A DNA stretch of 64,000 nucleotides from Mortierella alpina (Eukaryota; Mortierellomycota; Mortierellomycetes; Mortierellales; Mortierellaceae), in NCBI GenBank assembly GCA_029449245.1, contig JANATF010000012.1:744001-808000 (forward strand). The letters run 5' to 3'. The translations under genes were made by a program, and so were the position numbers. Below are positions 1 to 13,700 of this stretch, piece after piece. The notes below the pieces were generated by a model. The model was not told the origin of the DNA. It worked only from the letters and a program-made list of their open reading frames with translations, and ran no database searches. Every line of letters begins with the position of its first letter. Position 1 is the stretch's first letter.

Positions 1-1
1 A

Positions 2-2376
2 TCCTCTAGCCCAGTGGATTCCAACATGACCAGCTCACCCAACGCTGACGGGGCAGAGGTATCAGCGAGGACAGGATTGACCCTCAACTCGATCAAAAGG
101 GCTATTTCGGGAAAGCGGCGTGCAATGGACATATCAATGGCGGATCTGGAGTCCAACCCAGTCAGCAACGGCCTTATCAATAGCCAAGCTCAAGGCAGCA
201 CACAAGGAACAGGAACAACTTGCTCTGACATTGCAAGTCCCTTTGGCAGCCAAATGTGCTCTCCCAACATGGATGCTCAAGTCGCTCTATTGGGTAGTTT
301 ATCATACTCGCCTCAGCCTTTGCTTATACCCGCCGCCCCTGTCGCAATCGTGTCGACGCACGAGGGACGTAAGGACGCAAATATGCCTATTGAACCTGAT
401 GAGATCCGGAGAAGACTCGAGCAGAGCAACACGCCTACGGTAGCCATCACCACCAACGCCGAAGAGCAAACGATCGTCACAGATGATACGACGGCAACAT
501 CGGGAATTCGTCGTAGGAAACCAAAGGGCGGCATTCTAAGTCAATTGCTGAAGCTCCAGAGGAACGAGGCCGCTGCTGCCACGGCCAGGGCATCGGGAAG
601 CAAGCAGCGACAGTCCGGCTCAGCCCAGCATGCAGCAGTCAAGAAGACCAAGAAAGGATTTTATTACCGCTCCTCGAAAAACAACTCGCTAGCGGATCTG
701 GGTTCGCCATCTGCCACCACCACACCCAAGGTCTCGCCCCGGAACTCCAGGATCTTTGATTTCGACTCTTATAGCCCTTCCGCCACTACTCGCCTGCCAA
801 CCCAACCTCCAACATCCATCAACAACTCAACCTTCACAAAGCCGACCCCGCAGGAAAAAATGGAAGAGATGGAGGCGATCAGTGCTGCCGCCACAGCCGC
901 CACGCTCTCTACCACTCTGGGAATTCAAAGGGACATAGCAGAGATCTTGACACGACAATCCTTCTTGATCATGATTGCCAAGGCGATGATCCTCTATGGG
1001 GCACCATCGCACAGGATTGAGGAGACGTGCGCGCTGCTGGCCAGAAGGATGGATGTCGACGCGTCATTCGCGCTCCTACCGGGATTGATGACCATCTCCT
1101 TCAGTGATCCAGAGACTCACACGAGCGATACGCGTCATCTAAGATGCACTCAAGGCATGGACATGTACAAACTCTCCAAGGTCTACACCATCGCCTGGGG
1201 AGTTCTTCATGGTAAAGGCATCGAGGAGGCAAATAGGGAGCTGGAAAAGGTTACCGTAGAGCCAGGATACTACCCTGTCTGGATCACGGTCACGTCGTGG
1301 ATGACATGTGCTGCTTTTGTGGCCCCATTGGCATTTAACGGCAGCTGGCTCGATACCCTCCTTGCTGGCCTCTGTGGATTGTTGGTTGGACTGCTTGGCC
1401 TGGTTGCAGCCAAATTTCCAGTGTATGGAAACGTCTTTGAGGTTACATCCAGCATTCTGGTTGGATTTATTGCCAAGGCCTTTGGGGATCGCGTCTGCTT
1501 CTCCGCGGTGGCTCTTGCAGGAGTTGTCGTGCTGCTACCTGGACTGTTGTTGACACAGGCTATCATGGAGTTGGCGTCTAGAAATATCGTGTCCGGTGCA
1601 GTGCGGATGTTTTACGCGCTCATGTATGCCTTCTTTCTTGGCTTTGGACTGTCCCTTGGCGCTGAGCTTTGGGACTTTGTAAGTTGCTCGAGAAGATCTC
1701 ACACACGCACTGGCTCGATTCTTCTGCCTCTTATGGTATCGTAGAGGTCTAACTGCTGTCGCTACATCTTTTAATTAACAGGTATCAGGGGATATATCCA
1801 AAGCTCCAGCGTCGGCTTGTGAGAGAAACGTGAACCCATGGTGGCTCTTTCTCATTTTCCCTGCAGTTTCTACGTCCATCAACATCGTCTTTAATGCCCA
1901 CCCAAGCCAATGGCTAGGCATGACTTTGGTCACTGCTGTCGGCTACACTGTCTCCTACTTTATGAAGAGTGGGCCTCAGGTTACGCCTGCTGTAGCAGCG
2001 TTTGCTGTCGGACTCGCCGGACAAGCATATGGACGGATCACTGGCAAACTTAGCTACGTGCCTTTATTGAGCGGCGTGCTCTTGCTAGTGCCTGGAAGCG
2101 TAGGGGTCAAGGGCGTGCTGGCCATTATCGGAAGTGATCCCAGTCAAGGGTTCCAATTTGCTTTGAGCATGGTCAACATTGCGGTCAGCATCACGGTAAG
2201 TACCCGAATAGATCTGCCAAATGTGTCAATTCCGAGTCTTCATGCCTGATAATACTCTAATATCTTCGTATTGCCTTTCATTCTTCTCTGAATTGACCTT
2301 CTTTCAGCTTGGAGTATTCTGCTCTGTCCTCGTGTGGTATCCCTTCTGGCGCAAGAGCACTTTTATGAACTTTTGA
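2..2376 (+). CDS. PRM10: Prm10/ThrE-family multi-pass membrane protein, 5' end open
   Basis: Three exons: up to 1678, 1782-2195 and 2308-2376 (TGA), joined in phase 0 by introns of 103 and 112 nt (both GTAAGT). The frame is open from base 2; the first in-frame ATG is at 26, so the true start may lie left of the window. A long Ser/Thr/Ala-rich N-terminal half (about 300 residues, probably cytosolic) precedes a conserved block starting near SFLIMIAKAMILYGAPSHR and about ten hydrophobic segments. This matches the ThrE/DUF1212 family, which includes bacterial threonine exporters and yeast pheromone-regulated Prm10. The substrate in fungi is unknown; a small-solute export role is inferred from ThrE. 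Exon 2 carries further membrane segments and exon 3 only the last 22 residues. Family membership is fairly sure, function is not. Confidence 0.85.
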
Positions 2377-2862
2377 GGGCAGCGCGTTTCGCGTCGTACC
2401 TGCCTTTTGTACACCCTTTCATCGCAGTTCAGTCTGGCATTGAGTGTTTATACCCATTCTTCTTACTCTGCTCTCTCTGTCGGTTCTGTACTCTGTGGAT
2501 GTGAATAAACGAAACGGTATGCTTCACGTAGCCTAGACCCACGATGTGGTATGCTGTCGCAAATAAGTTAATGGCCTCGTGAGTGTTGGTGACCTCTCTC
2601 GTCTATGTTTTCCCCTCGTCGCATGCACATGAAGAACGCGAAGGATAAAGCGTTAAGGGGACTGTACTAGGCGCGCATTTATCGCGTGAGCACGAGGGCG
2701 GGCAACCAGCTTGGTGTCCCCAACAGTTTCCTTCATTTTTTTGGCACTACTCCCCCTACCCTTTCGACTCTTACATTCCTCCAGGATTCTTCGTGTTTGA
2801 TCCCCGCCTATTCATTCTTCCTTCCATACCTTCCTTGCATTCACTCCCAGGCAGCAATTCAC
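2377..2862. other. intergenic: PRM10 3' end and choline kinase promoter
   Basis: No gene seen. A canonical AATAAA lies at 2504-2509, 128 bases after the PRM10 stop. The rest is the upstream region and leader of the choline kinase gene. Its in-frame extension upstream of 2863 contains no other ATG, which supports the chosen start. Confidence 0.6.
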
Positions 2863-4873
2863 ATGTCCAACCCGTCGGACCAGCCCGCGCAAAGCAGAGA
2901 GCCGCGCGAAGACGCTGATCAGGATGAGGAATCCACCTCTCTGTTTGTGGAGACCTCATGGCAGGAGCAGCCTGTGCGTCTTCCAGCCTACACACCATCC
3001 TCAGCAGCCAAGGAGATCAACCCAGACTCGCCGCCAACCACGCCTGTGGATGATCCCATCCACTTTTGGGGATCCAAAAAGCATTTCGGTTTCTCCTCCA
3101 AAAAGTCCATCGCTTCGTCCATCTTTCCTTGGCAGAAACACAAGCCAGCTGTTTGTCACCAGTATGCACCACACCGCCCACCCCTCAGCAAGAGGTCGAG
3201 TCTTGCAGGGCTTAAGGTCATGCCTATGTCGAGTCCCGATCCCGTGAGACACTTGGACGAGGAGGAGCTCGATCTGCTGTATGTGTGATACTCACCGACT
3301 TCCAGGGCCATGGTGATCAGATCGAACGATATATTCGGCACTAACTGGATGTCATTTCCTCGTTTGTTGAACATTGACTAACAGCACGCTGAAGGGCGAC
3401 CAGCTCCCGCAGAGAGTGCTAGAGCTGCTGCATCTGATGGATATCCAGGACTGGGCAGAGGTCACTGACTACCACGACCTGAAGCTTGATCGGATCAGCG
3501 GAGCCATGACCAACTGTATATTCCTCGTGACTGGTCCGGTGCCCTCTCATAACCTCGCACCGTCGGACAAAGCTCAGGCGCCAAAACCGCGCAAGGTGTT
3601 GCTGAGAGTTTACGGTATCGGACTCGAGGCCCTCTTTTCGCGTAGCAAGGAACTCCACTGGCTGCACAATCTCTCCACCATGGACATCGGACCTTCGCTC
3701 TTGGGAATTTTCAAAAACGGACGCTTTGAGCAGTATGTGGAGTCAACGACCCTTACCAAAGACGACATCAGAGACCCAAGAACTTCACGTCATATTGCAC
3801 ACCGGATGTGCGAACTCCACAACATTGTTAACGTGTTTCCACCCCCCGAAGGTACCATCCCACAGTCACAAGAGAATATCGCCAAGTGGCTTCCATTGGC
3901 TAAGGACGCCATCGTGAAGATCTGTGCAAAGGATCCTGCCAAGAAGGCTATCATGGACGAGTTTGATTTCGACAAGCTGCTCAGGGAGATTGAAGAGGTG
4001 CACCGGGAACTGATGACTGTGCACTCTCCAGTGGTCTTTGCGCATAATGATGTAAGGGTGGCGATATTTCAAAGGAGGGCTTTATGCGAGCGGTATAAGA
4101 GGGCTTACCTTACTGATATCTTTTTTTTTACATTCTTTGCAACACTAAAGACACAGTACGGCAACATTCTTAGGGCAACCGATGACGAGGATGGAGAACT
4201 GGTGGTGATTGATTTTGAGTACGCTGGCTACAATACGCGTGGATTTGATATCGGCAATCATTTCTGTGAATGGACTGCAGACTATCATTCAGAAAGACCC
4301 TCAGTACTTCACCCAAGTCGGTACCCGACCAAGGCGGAGCAGCTCAACTTTCTGGAGGCTTACATGGAGGCCGAGATTGCCATGTGCGGATACCATCTCA
4401 CAGCGATCAATCTCTCCAAATATGCCAAGAAGCGCAAGTCGATCACCCAAGCAATTACGAAAGGTCTCGGCAAAGTGGCCCTGTCTGCTGTTACGGCGGC
4501 GATTTCGGCCAACAAGAGGGAAGACAGGACAACCGAGTTTCAGAGCGAGGAGGAAGCGACTGCAGAGGCTGTGGCTACAGAAGCTGCCGCTAAGGATGCA
4601 GCAACCAAAGGAAACAGTGCTCTAGAGAACGAAGTTGTGGTGCCGCGCAAGAAGCGTGAAGCTGGCGATGGTGGTGGCGGAGTCTCCAAGGCTGAAATTC
4701 TCGATAGCATGTACAAGGAGGTCAACAAGTTTGCACTCACCTCGCACATCATGTGGGGACTGTGGGGGTTGATCCAGGCGACCCAGAGTGAGATCGACTT
4801 TGATTACTTTGAGTACTCTTTGCAGCGGTTGTCCGAGTTCAGGCGTAGACGAGAGGAGTTTATGATGCTATAA
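2863..4873 (+). CDS. choline/ethanolamine kinase
   Basis: Catalyses ATP-dependent phosphorylation of choline (or ethanolamine), the first step of the Kennedy pathway to phosphatidylcholine, in the cytosol. Exons 2863-3284, 3385-4051 and 4151-4873 give 603 residues. Phases 2 and 0 close correctly; donors are GTGATA and GTAAGG. The catalytic Brenner-type motif starts HND at residues 361-363 and continues TQYGNIL directly across the second splice. The second phosphotransferase motif (VVIDFEYAGYNTRGFDIGNH) follows about 20 residues later. The first 130 residues are a low-complexity, Pro/Ser-rich extension beyond the catalytic core, and an Ala/Glu-rich insert lies between the core and the C-terminal helix. 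Intron 2 is 99 nt with no in-frame stop, so a read-through translation shows a false 33-residue insert. Choline versus ethanolamine preference cannot be read from sequence. Confidence 0.92.
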
Positions 4874-5809
4874 AGAAATGTTTTAATGAAAGTATTCCAA
4901 AACCATGCCTTTCGCACCCTGCATGATGCAACTCGGGCTTGGTTTGTTTGTGTCCAATATTATTCTCGCGTAGTGTTCGTAGTTGCTTCCTAGAAGGGAC
5001 AGTTTGGCAGGAGGCATTTGGGTAACGAAGTGCTGCCCACCCCTAGGTCTCAAGGTTCTCGACCTCTTCGCTGTATCCCTAGCCCGATTGGCGTGCGCTC
5101 ACTTTGTTTTAGACGTCAATTGCCCCCTGTCAAGCCGGTTCCTAACGAATCCCGGTCAGTGAATAATATCATTTCGGGGTTGGAATTTTTTTCATCCCAT
5201 TCACACACCACACACCACACACCTCTCACCAAAAAAAAACCTGCACGCACTCGCACGCTTGTTCGTCAACAACGTGAAACGGGGGAGGGAACCAAAGGGA
5301 GGGGTGGAGTACGCACAAGTGAAAAGGAATGGCAATACGAATGCCCCTGTGCTGCTATTGGCGTGAAACGAACAGAAGGATTCTTGTGCATGCCATGGCT
5401 TGAGCCGCTATGACCACGCGAGGCTGCAGTTGCCTGTGCTGCCTTGCACCTACTGCGAGGCATTTAGAGGGATTGGGGAAGAGGCAGTTGATCAAGCGTA
5501 GTGATACCGGACAGACTAAGGCATGCGATGCAGTACAGTAGGGGATGTCGACCTGAGCTCGGTTACTACATAGCTCCCAGCACGTCTTTTCGCTGCAATC
5601 ATGTGTCGACGTGGTGCTAAAAATATTCATTCCGCGATGCGTTGACAGGCACGGAAGAGGGGTTTGAGAGGGGTTTGATTTCATCGGAACCAAAAAAAAA
5701 AAACAAAATAAATGTCTTGCGAACTTAGGTCGGGACCTTTTTTTTTTTTTTTTTTTTTCTTTTCTCTTTTCTTCTTCACCCCCCTCCCCACTCTTCACAT
5801 ACACTCATC
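4874..5809. promoter_or_regulatory. intergenic and upstream region of the ADP/ATP carrier
   Basis: No gene recognised in about 940 bases. CA-rich tract near 5204-5222. An 11-bp unit GAGGGGTTTGA is tandemly duplicated at 5657-5678. A run of 21 T occupies 5738-5758, followed by a CT-rich leader up to the carrier ATG at 5810. Poly(dT) and CT-rich stretches just before the start are typical of strongly expressed fungal genes, so this is probably a strong promoter. That is inference from composition. Confidence 0.45.
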
Positions 5810-7194
5810 ATGTCTGCCGCACCTGTCAAGAAGCAGAAGGACGCCAAGGCCTTCGCTGCCGATTTCCTCATGGTGAGTGCTTTGCTTCTCTCTGTGTTTG
5901 TTTCTGCTCCTTCTTGCCGTTCCTGAAAGGGAACCCCCGGTTAGATCTCGACGAGAAGGAGAGATGAGGCCCTCATTCCAACACCAGCACCTCCACAACA
6001 ACAACGACCCGCACAGAGAGACTTCAGACAGAAAAAAAAAGCAGCACCAGGAACCAACAGTCTGTTGGCAGCAAACCAGCTCAGGGCATCATTATCTCTG
6101 CACCGGATCGGAACACCCAAATGCTAATCTCGTTCCTGGAATTTTTGCCCACTGTCAATATAATAGGGAGGTGTCTCCGCCGCCGTCTCCAAGACCGCTG
6201 CTGCCCCCATTGAGCGTATCAAGCTTCTCCTCCAGAACCAGGATGAGATGCTCAAGACCGGCCGTCTCTCCCACCCTTACAAGGGTATCACTGACTGCTT
6301 CAAGCGTGTCATTGCTGATGAGGGTATCAAGCCCCTCTGGAGAGGTAACACCGCCAACGTTATCCGTTACTTCCCCACCCAGGCTTTGAACTTCGCCTTC
6401 AAGGATTACTTCAAGGCCATGTTCAACTTCAAGAAGGAGCGTGACGGTTACGGAAAGTGGTTCGCTGGTAACATCGCCTCCGGTGGTGCCGCTGGTGCCT
6501 GCTCCCTCCTCTTCGTCTACTCTTTGGACTACGCCCGTACCCGTCTCGCTAACGACGCCAAGGGCAAGAACGGCGGTGCCCGCCAGTTCAACGGTCTCAT
6601 TGATGTCTACAAGAAGACCATCGCCACCGATGGTGTTGCCGGTCTTTACCGTGGTTTCCCTCTCTCTGCTTTCGGTATTATCATCTACCGTGGTTTGTAA
6701 GTACAACCTGCCTCTCTCGTGTGCAGCAATTAGGACTAGTTCTGTCCGCCCCTGCCTCCCTCCCTTGTCCCGTTAAGCGAATGGTCAAAAGAAAACAACT
6801 CTAACAAACAGCAACTATTCAATACTTGCGCATGCACGTTCATAGGTACTTCGGTCTTTACGATTCCGTCAAGCCCTTGTTGCCCGAGTCCCTCCAGGGT
6901 TCGTTCTTGGCCTCGTTCATTCTCGGATTCGGTGTCACCAACTTGGCTGGTCTCGCTTCCTACCCCGTTGATACCGTTCGCAGAAGAATGATGATGACCT
7001 CTGGTGAGGCCGTCAAGTACAGCTCTTCCTTCGATGCCTTCAAGCAGATCGTCAACAAGGAGGGTTACAAGTCCCTCTTCAAGGGTGCTGGTGCCAACGT
7101 CCTCCGTGCCATCGCTGGTGCCGGTGTCTTGTCTGGTTACGATCAGCTCCAGGTCATCTTCTTCGGCAAGGCCTACTCTGGTGGCTCCGGATAA
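5810..7194 (+). CDS. AAC: mitochondrial ADP/ATP carrier
   Basis: Exchanges cytosolic ADP for matrix ATP across the inner mitochondrial membrane. Exons 5810-5872, 6167-6696 and 6846-7194 give 313 residues, the usual length. Phases 0 and 2 close; the first intron is long (294 nt), the second 149 nt. Three mitochondrial-carrier repeats are visible, each with a PxD/E-x-x-[KR] element (for example PIERIK in repeat 1 and YPVDTVRRR in repeat 3). The diagnostic ADP/ATP-carrier signature RRRMMM is at residues 243-248. There is no cleavable presequence, as expected. Codon choice is strongly biased to C-ending codons (GCC, GTC, AAG), so antisense frames stay open; this signals high expression. AATAAA follows at 7299-7304. 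The only uncertainty is which isoform it is. Confidence 0.97.
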
Positions 7195-7774
7195 AGTGTT
7201 TCCTCTCACTTTTTCCACCCCCCACACACCCTTTGAACATATCATTTTCCCCCCCACGCACTATATTTTTAGACGTCGTTCAAGCGACATTCTCTTGCAA
7301 TAAAAAAAAATAGCATTGATCCTTTTTGTTTCTTCGATGGGTCGTTCGGTTTGGGTAGAAAGATAACGCAATTTCATTGCTCACTTCTGCCATACTCTAC
7401 GCTAAAGGTCGAAATCACTGTGGGTCGATCGCACTTGTTGGTCTGTTCTCTCGCTCAGGAATACAACATTTTTTTTTCAAGTGCCGCTCACTGCAGTTTC
7501 GGCCACGCACGGAACTGGCCGTCGAGATGCAATATGTCTGCCGTTTTTAAGGTTGTCGGAGATTGGAACTGGACGAGGATAGGGATCCCCCATTAGGAAA
7601 AGGCGAAAAGAGAGGGGAAGAGGAGAGGGAGAGCCGGGTTCCCGTACGTGATAGATCGGCTGGCACCAAGATACGTGACACGTATCCAAGATCACCCATC
7701 CCGTAGGGTAAACGACCATTCATGGCATTCACAGGCGGAAATACATAGAGGCCCAACGTGCTCCAGACTGACTT
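7195..7774. other. convergent intergenic region
   Basis: 3' ends of the ADP/ATP carrier (+) and the WDR81-like gene (-) face each other. AATAAA at 7299-7304 serves the carrier. No gene, RNA or repeat recognised in the remainder. Confidence 0.6.
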
Positions 7775-10700
7775 TTATGAATACAAGTAGAGGTCGCCTT
7801 CCATGCATCCCAACACTAGCAATTGGTTCATAGGCAAGATGCTGATACATGAGATAGAAGAGCGGATAGCGGAGCTCTTGAACTTGGATGTGTACGCCAA
7901 GGACTTTTGTGAAGGACCACACCATGGAGGAAAGAAAGGTACAAAACAGTGGTTAAGGTAGGCTCCTTTGAACGATCTGCTATTTTCCGACGTATACCTG
8001 CCAAGCGATTCAAGAGGAACTTACATCGTCATTGATGGGTGTAAAAGAAATCGAATTGTTGTGGTGCATGGTGATGATCTCGTCCTTGAAGAGCTCAAGC
8101 GATACGATCTCGGAAGTGCCTCGGATCGACTTTATGAGCGAGAGCGTCTGTACATTCCAGATACACACCATGTGGTCCGCTGGTGCCGAGGTGATAAGAA
8201 TGTCATTTGTATAGAACTTGATCTAGCCACGACAGGGTGGAAATTGGGTCAGGTTAACAATGAAAGGTAGGTGGTTGTTGTCTGTTTGCAAGACCAGCAT
8301 GTCCTCCAGAGCTGCTCATTGAGCGGGAATTACCTGAGTGATCTCGTTATCAGATGCTCTCCAGCTCCCAACTAGCGTGCCCGTTCGAACTTCCAGTAGA
8401 GACACTGTTCCGTTTGAGAATCCTGTGGCAATCAACGTTTCCGCTGGGTTTGTAGACACGGCTTTGATAGTCACCCCCAGATAGCTCGTCGTCCGCCAGG
8501 TGTGCAGGCTGAGGTGAGTATGGCTGTCCAAAAAACTAACGGTGCTATCCACGTGCCCCGCGACAATATACCGAGAACGATGAATGGGAACCATTGTAAC
8601 AACGGGAGCCTTTCCTGTATTGAACTGGTGAATGGTCTTTCCAGTCTCTGGTTCCCACAACTGATATTCATTATGAAAGAACGCATATTGCACGGTGTCA
8701 GTCGTGTAAGGTATCAACTTTTCACTCTTTCCTCGCAAGAAGACTACCTCAACTTACATGAATTTGTCCATCACAGCTGGCAACGATATCTCCAGTTCCC
8801 AATGATCCGCCTCCTGTGGCGAAGTGGAGGTCATACACTGCACCACGACGATGACCATTGTATGTCATGAGACATCCAGATCCTGAATCCGCGTACTCTG
8901 GGTTTTCAATAGTTCTATGAATGTCAAGTGACCATAGCTTAACGGTTCGGTCCTTGGACCCCGTTGCCAGAACTCGTTGGTACTCATTAGCAGCAATGAC
9001 CCTAATGCCAGATGTATGACCTACGGGCGAATGAACAATCGTTAGAATTGTTACCAGAGAAAGAAATTGCTCCGCTCAGACGCGACAGAGGAAGAAAATA
9101 ACGATATCTGCACTATTACCTTCTAGGCCTTGCAGCTTCCAATCATTGAATGCAAACTGCATGGACTTGGCCATCTCCTCTTGATTTGTGGACAAGAACC
9201 TGTTCCAGTTACTGTAAAGGTGTAAGCGTATTGGAAAACAATCAAAAAATATAACTTCAATGTTTACGTGTCTCTTCACAAGTACCTTAATTGCTCCAAT
9301 CGAGCGGCTGTCTTGGCTTTGCCCGGGGACCCAAAGTATTGCCTGTTTTTTCTAGCGGGCGCGGCTCCAAGGAGGGGTGACAGTGACCCAGCAGGGAGAA
9401 TTTCGGTGGGTGACCGCGCCGAGTCTTGGTTGCCATATTGAGCGTCCTTTGTCCGTTCACTAGATGCGGAAGAATGGAATTCCTTGCTTGGGGCATTCGA
9501 CTGCCCCGTAGATGACGTGGCGATGGTTGATGCTGCCAAGTTGCTTAAGGATGTCGATGCCGAGACCGAGGTTAGGGCCGAGGTCGCCGATGGCAGACCA
9601 GCTAGCCCATTCCCTTGACTATGGATCGACGCCGCCGATGAGGATCTATTTTTTGTGGAATCAAAGAGCGACAAAGCCTTGGACATGCTGGCAGAAGTGG
9701 CTGACCATAGGTCTTTGGTAGAAAAAGGTGTCTTTTTGGAGCTGGCTAGGTCCTTGGCTTGCTGGTCTCTCTGCTGCTGCCAGAACGATGTTGATGATGA
9801 CGTGAGGACAAACTTGCCCTGAGCCGTAATGCTACCCAATGATCGCAAAGGCGAGTTTCCAAACTCTTTGGAGGCGAGTCGAGCAGCAATTAGACGTTCA
9901 ATTGCTTCACTATGCGTTGCATGAAGGCATAGCCAATAATATTAATATCAACTAACAAGTTGCTGCATGCACGGTCGTACAGTGCCACCAACCTTGCAGG
10001 TATCATGCTCTGCATGGCCTCTTGTCCTACGCAAGAGCATAGCTGCCCATACGCGTACATCATCTGTATCAGAAATTGGTGAGTCAGTGCAGGTTCATAC
10101 TCAAAGTCACTGCGGCCAATATGCAGGGCTTTTTCAACAGCACTTACTTGCTCATTCCTTTGAATATCCTGAGCTGAAGCTGTCCTTGTGCTCATCTCGT
10201 CTGTCTCTGGTCCGAATCCTGAAAAGTATTTCTGGAGAATAGGCGCAATCTAGTCATGGGTAGTCCTACGTCAGTATGCAGCCTTTAATGAAGCATTCCT
10301 ATCAAAAATAATTTGTTTCTGCGTACCACCCTATACTTACATGCTTTTCCCAATCAGGGCGGCCAAGTGAAAAACTTAGGTGTAAAATAAAGTCCATTGC
10401 GTCTCGACTGACCGCCAGCCTTGCATTGGCCTGTGCTTCAGAACGACCTGTTGTTTTCCGTGGTCTTGGTTCTATCAACCGGTAGATCAGCTCCGATCCG
10501 CCATTCTTCAGTTCTGTCACCAGTTGCGTATCGTACATATGGGGGATGAGCTATTAAAGTGCGAAGGGGGGTAGTACAAAGCAGAAGAACAACAGTTTGC
10601 ATGTCAGTGGTAAGATCGCAGAACACAGCAATGCACTCCAACCTGCTCACATAGCTACAAACGTACTGCTCCGAGCATCCCCAAGAAGTTTCGTAGGGTG

Positions 10701-13700
10701 TTGCTCGTTCTTGTTGTGTAGCTGGAAGATGAAGAATCAACCAGATGCATGATATGGCTGAATTGAACCAGAGCGAATGTTGAGCCGAATTCATGTGCGA
10801 TCCCACTTAGTGAGTCCTTGATCAGAGGCAATGAAACGGGATCCTTGAATGATAGCCTCGAAAATGGTCTCATAACATGCTTTGAGGTTAAAATGGGGCC
10901 GAGGGATCGACTGCGGATCAATGGAGAGCGAGTCAGCAATGGCTTCACGCCCGTGATTTTAAATAACAAGCGATATGAGGCGCATATACAGATCACGCAG
11001 CACATACCAAATACCGACAAACGCGTTGCCAGCAATTTTCCCAAGCCTGGGGATGTTGTCCATTGTAGATTTCTTCGGTGCCTGCTCCGAAACAAGCGGT
11101 GTCACAGTGGCCATATCATTACCATCTCCAGCTGCTTCCAGTGACGAAGAGGAGGAAGAAGAGTCCTCTAGCGCCGCCTCAATTTGTGAGTAGTCTGTGA
11201 CCAAAGAGTCGAGGTAAAATGGAAAGATCTGCTGCAAAAAGGTGCTTGCTCCAAAGCGCCTTATAAACTCGTTGAATAGAGTCGCCTCAAATAGTTCCAC
11301 TGGTAAGACGGGCTTTGAGGTCTATACAGTAGATACACTCACGTCACGTCAGGCTCAACATTCTCGCCGTAGTGGTTTTGAAGAGATTGATGCGCTCGTG
11401 AACAGGTCACTTACCTCAAAAAGGGCAACAATAGGCTTCAAAAGAAACAATTTGGTGCGCTTGACTCCCAGCCTCTGTCCGAGCTTTGAAAAGAGCTTTA
11501 AGGCGCTCACCCTTGACTCCTCGTTTGTAAAAAGATGCACAAACACGGGTAGAGCAATCTCAAACGTCTCATCCTCGAATATGCATATACGATCAATCCA
11601 TCTGTTGGCCAGGTCCATCTGTGTGCATTCCGGGCTAGACAATTTGACCGGTAATTAGACGTACCATTCCCACCAATTTGATTAGATCCTTCAAAACATA
11701 TCTTGGACCGCTCGATTTACTTACCAGACATAGAACATTGACAGGAACTCGTAAATCTCTGTTATTGGAGTCGAGACAAATGTGGAAATAGTAGGCGACT
11801 GATGAGCCAGAGCGGGTATCGACTTGCGCAGAATGTGTTCGATCTTGGACCGCTTTTTCCAATCGTCTTGAAGCATGGAGAGGATAGTTCCTCTAACTGC
11901 GATAGGTATCTATTTTAGGGGAGTTAATGAAATGAGGTGGTTAAAAACATGATTACACCGAGAAAGCGTCCGCGAGGTAGCTAGGAAAAGGACTTTAAAC
12001 TCACAAGTCGAGACTGGTTCAAGTCTGTGGTCGATATCTGAGTCATATCTGCCATGGAAATGCTGTTGTTGGGTATATCCTCTGCAAGGTATATCTGCTT
12101 GAACATATCGCCAAGGCAGTAGACATCCCAGCTTTGCATGTACTCGAATGCGTCCTCTTGCCTCGTTTCCGCATTGTTGGTCTCCAACGCTGGCTGGTTG
12201 GATAAGGTTATCGCCCGGGCTTCCATGTTATTCAGGAAATGGTACTTTGAACCGAAATAAAAGGTCCTCTCGAAATGGTCAAGTTCTTCCACGAATGAAG
12301 CGTCATTCATGTCCTTGTAAAGGTCGATGGGCTCGGACTGGATCATGTGCACTAGCGCCTCTGGTCGAGTAGAGGTCAACGCGAGATTGGTATCCTGTGC
12401 GGTCGAATTGATTGGAGAAAGAAGGGGGTTGGAGGATGGTGACACTACTATTTGATTGGAGTTGGAGGGGTCCCTTTCGCCGTTGTTATTTATCACAATG
12501 GATGTCGGTCTCGATCCGGTTTGCTGGCGCAAGGACTTGGAACGCGCTGGCGCTGCTGGGCGAAATAATAGGTCTGATACCTTTTCCACAAACTGAGCGC
12601 GATCGTTTTGTAGTCGATATACGCTACGGCGCTTGGTGATTTTGGACGCCCTCTCAAGAGCCGTTTGTGATTTTTCCTGACTTTTGAGAAAGTCTCTATT
12701 GTAAAAGAGGGAGTATGTTATTTTTTGTCAAACACCCCGACTTCCTAGCCAATCGTCCCTCCTTGCATTGCTGTACACTTACACCTTTGAAAGTGACCAG
12801 TTGTTTGATCGCTGGGGATGTGGATCGGTAAAGAGCTGGACGATGCCGTGTTTCATGGACGGGCTTTGACCAGGGAAGAGGGACAGCGCAACATTCTTGG
12901 AGTCGATGGCGCCTTGACCAGAAAGTTTGTATCCGAAGGTCAAGTCAATCCACTCGTGTAAATGTCTCGAGACGTAATCGCTCTCCAGCGCTTCTCGGTG
13001 AATTGTGACAAAGTCCTCCGGCGTTTTGGCCCAACGAGGTAGCGCCATATCAGGCATGTCCACATGAATGGATCTGAAGATGCTGGGGTCTGTATAGAAC
13101 TCTGGTATGCACTCATCTGGAGTCCATTCGTACAGCCGTTCTATGGAAGATGGATACTCATTCGCCTCGTATGTCGACCGCACGAACTGGCATAAAACAG
13201 GTATCGGAATTTGACGCGCCATGTAAACGTAGTATGTGATGTCAGACAGAATGTCGGTAATATGGTGGGGAATAGGTCCGTCGAATGTCACGTCCAGTTG
13301 TTCATCGCCCTTGTTGAGACGGAACTTCGTCTTTGAAAAGTCTCTCCATCCGTGCTGCACTGCCGTTCCTTTGAAGTCTGTGACCCAGGGAAAGATAGGG
13401 TGCACGTTGGGGTCGCCTTGACGACGCCCTAGCAATAATTAAAAAACTTGGCTGTTAATAATCGTTCTCGCCGCGGTACATGTCATCCAGGAATCGAAGT
13501 GCATTTACTCACCTGCCGCATGGTTGATTATCATCAAGTATGTGAAGTTGGAAATCTCTCCCTTGGCCCACTTCATCACGGTCGACTCTTCTTGAATTTC
13601 TGTTTAACAGGATAGAAATACGTCTGTCAGCCACATTGTCTCAAGAAGGCGAAGAAAATGACCGACTATTAAGCGCAAGGGATTGCAGGGACAAACCTTT

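Noticed and set aside
6155-6706. 183-codon open frame antisense to the ADP/ATP carrier
   Set aside because: It mirrors the strongly C-ending codon bias of the carrier exon and has no family features.
11635-11724. 24-nt micro-exon inside WDR81-like intron 7
   Set aside because: Although flanked by AG and GT, it gives TAA in frame; a single 90-nt intron closes the phase.
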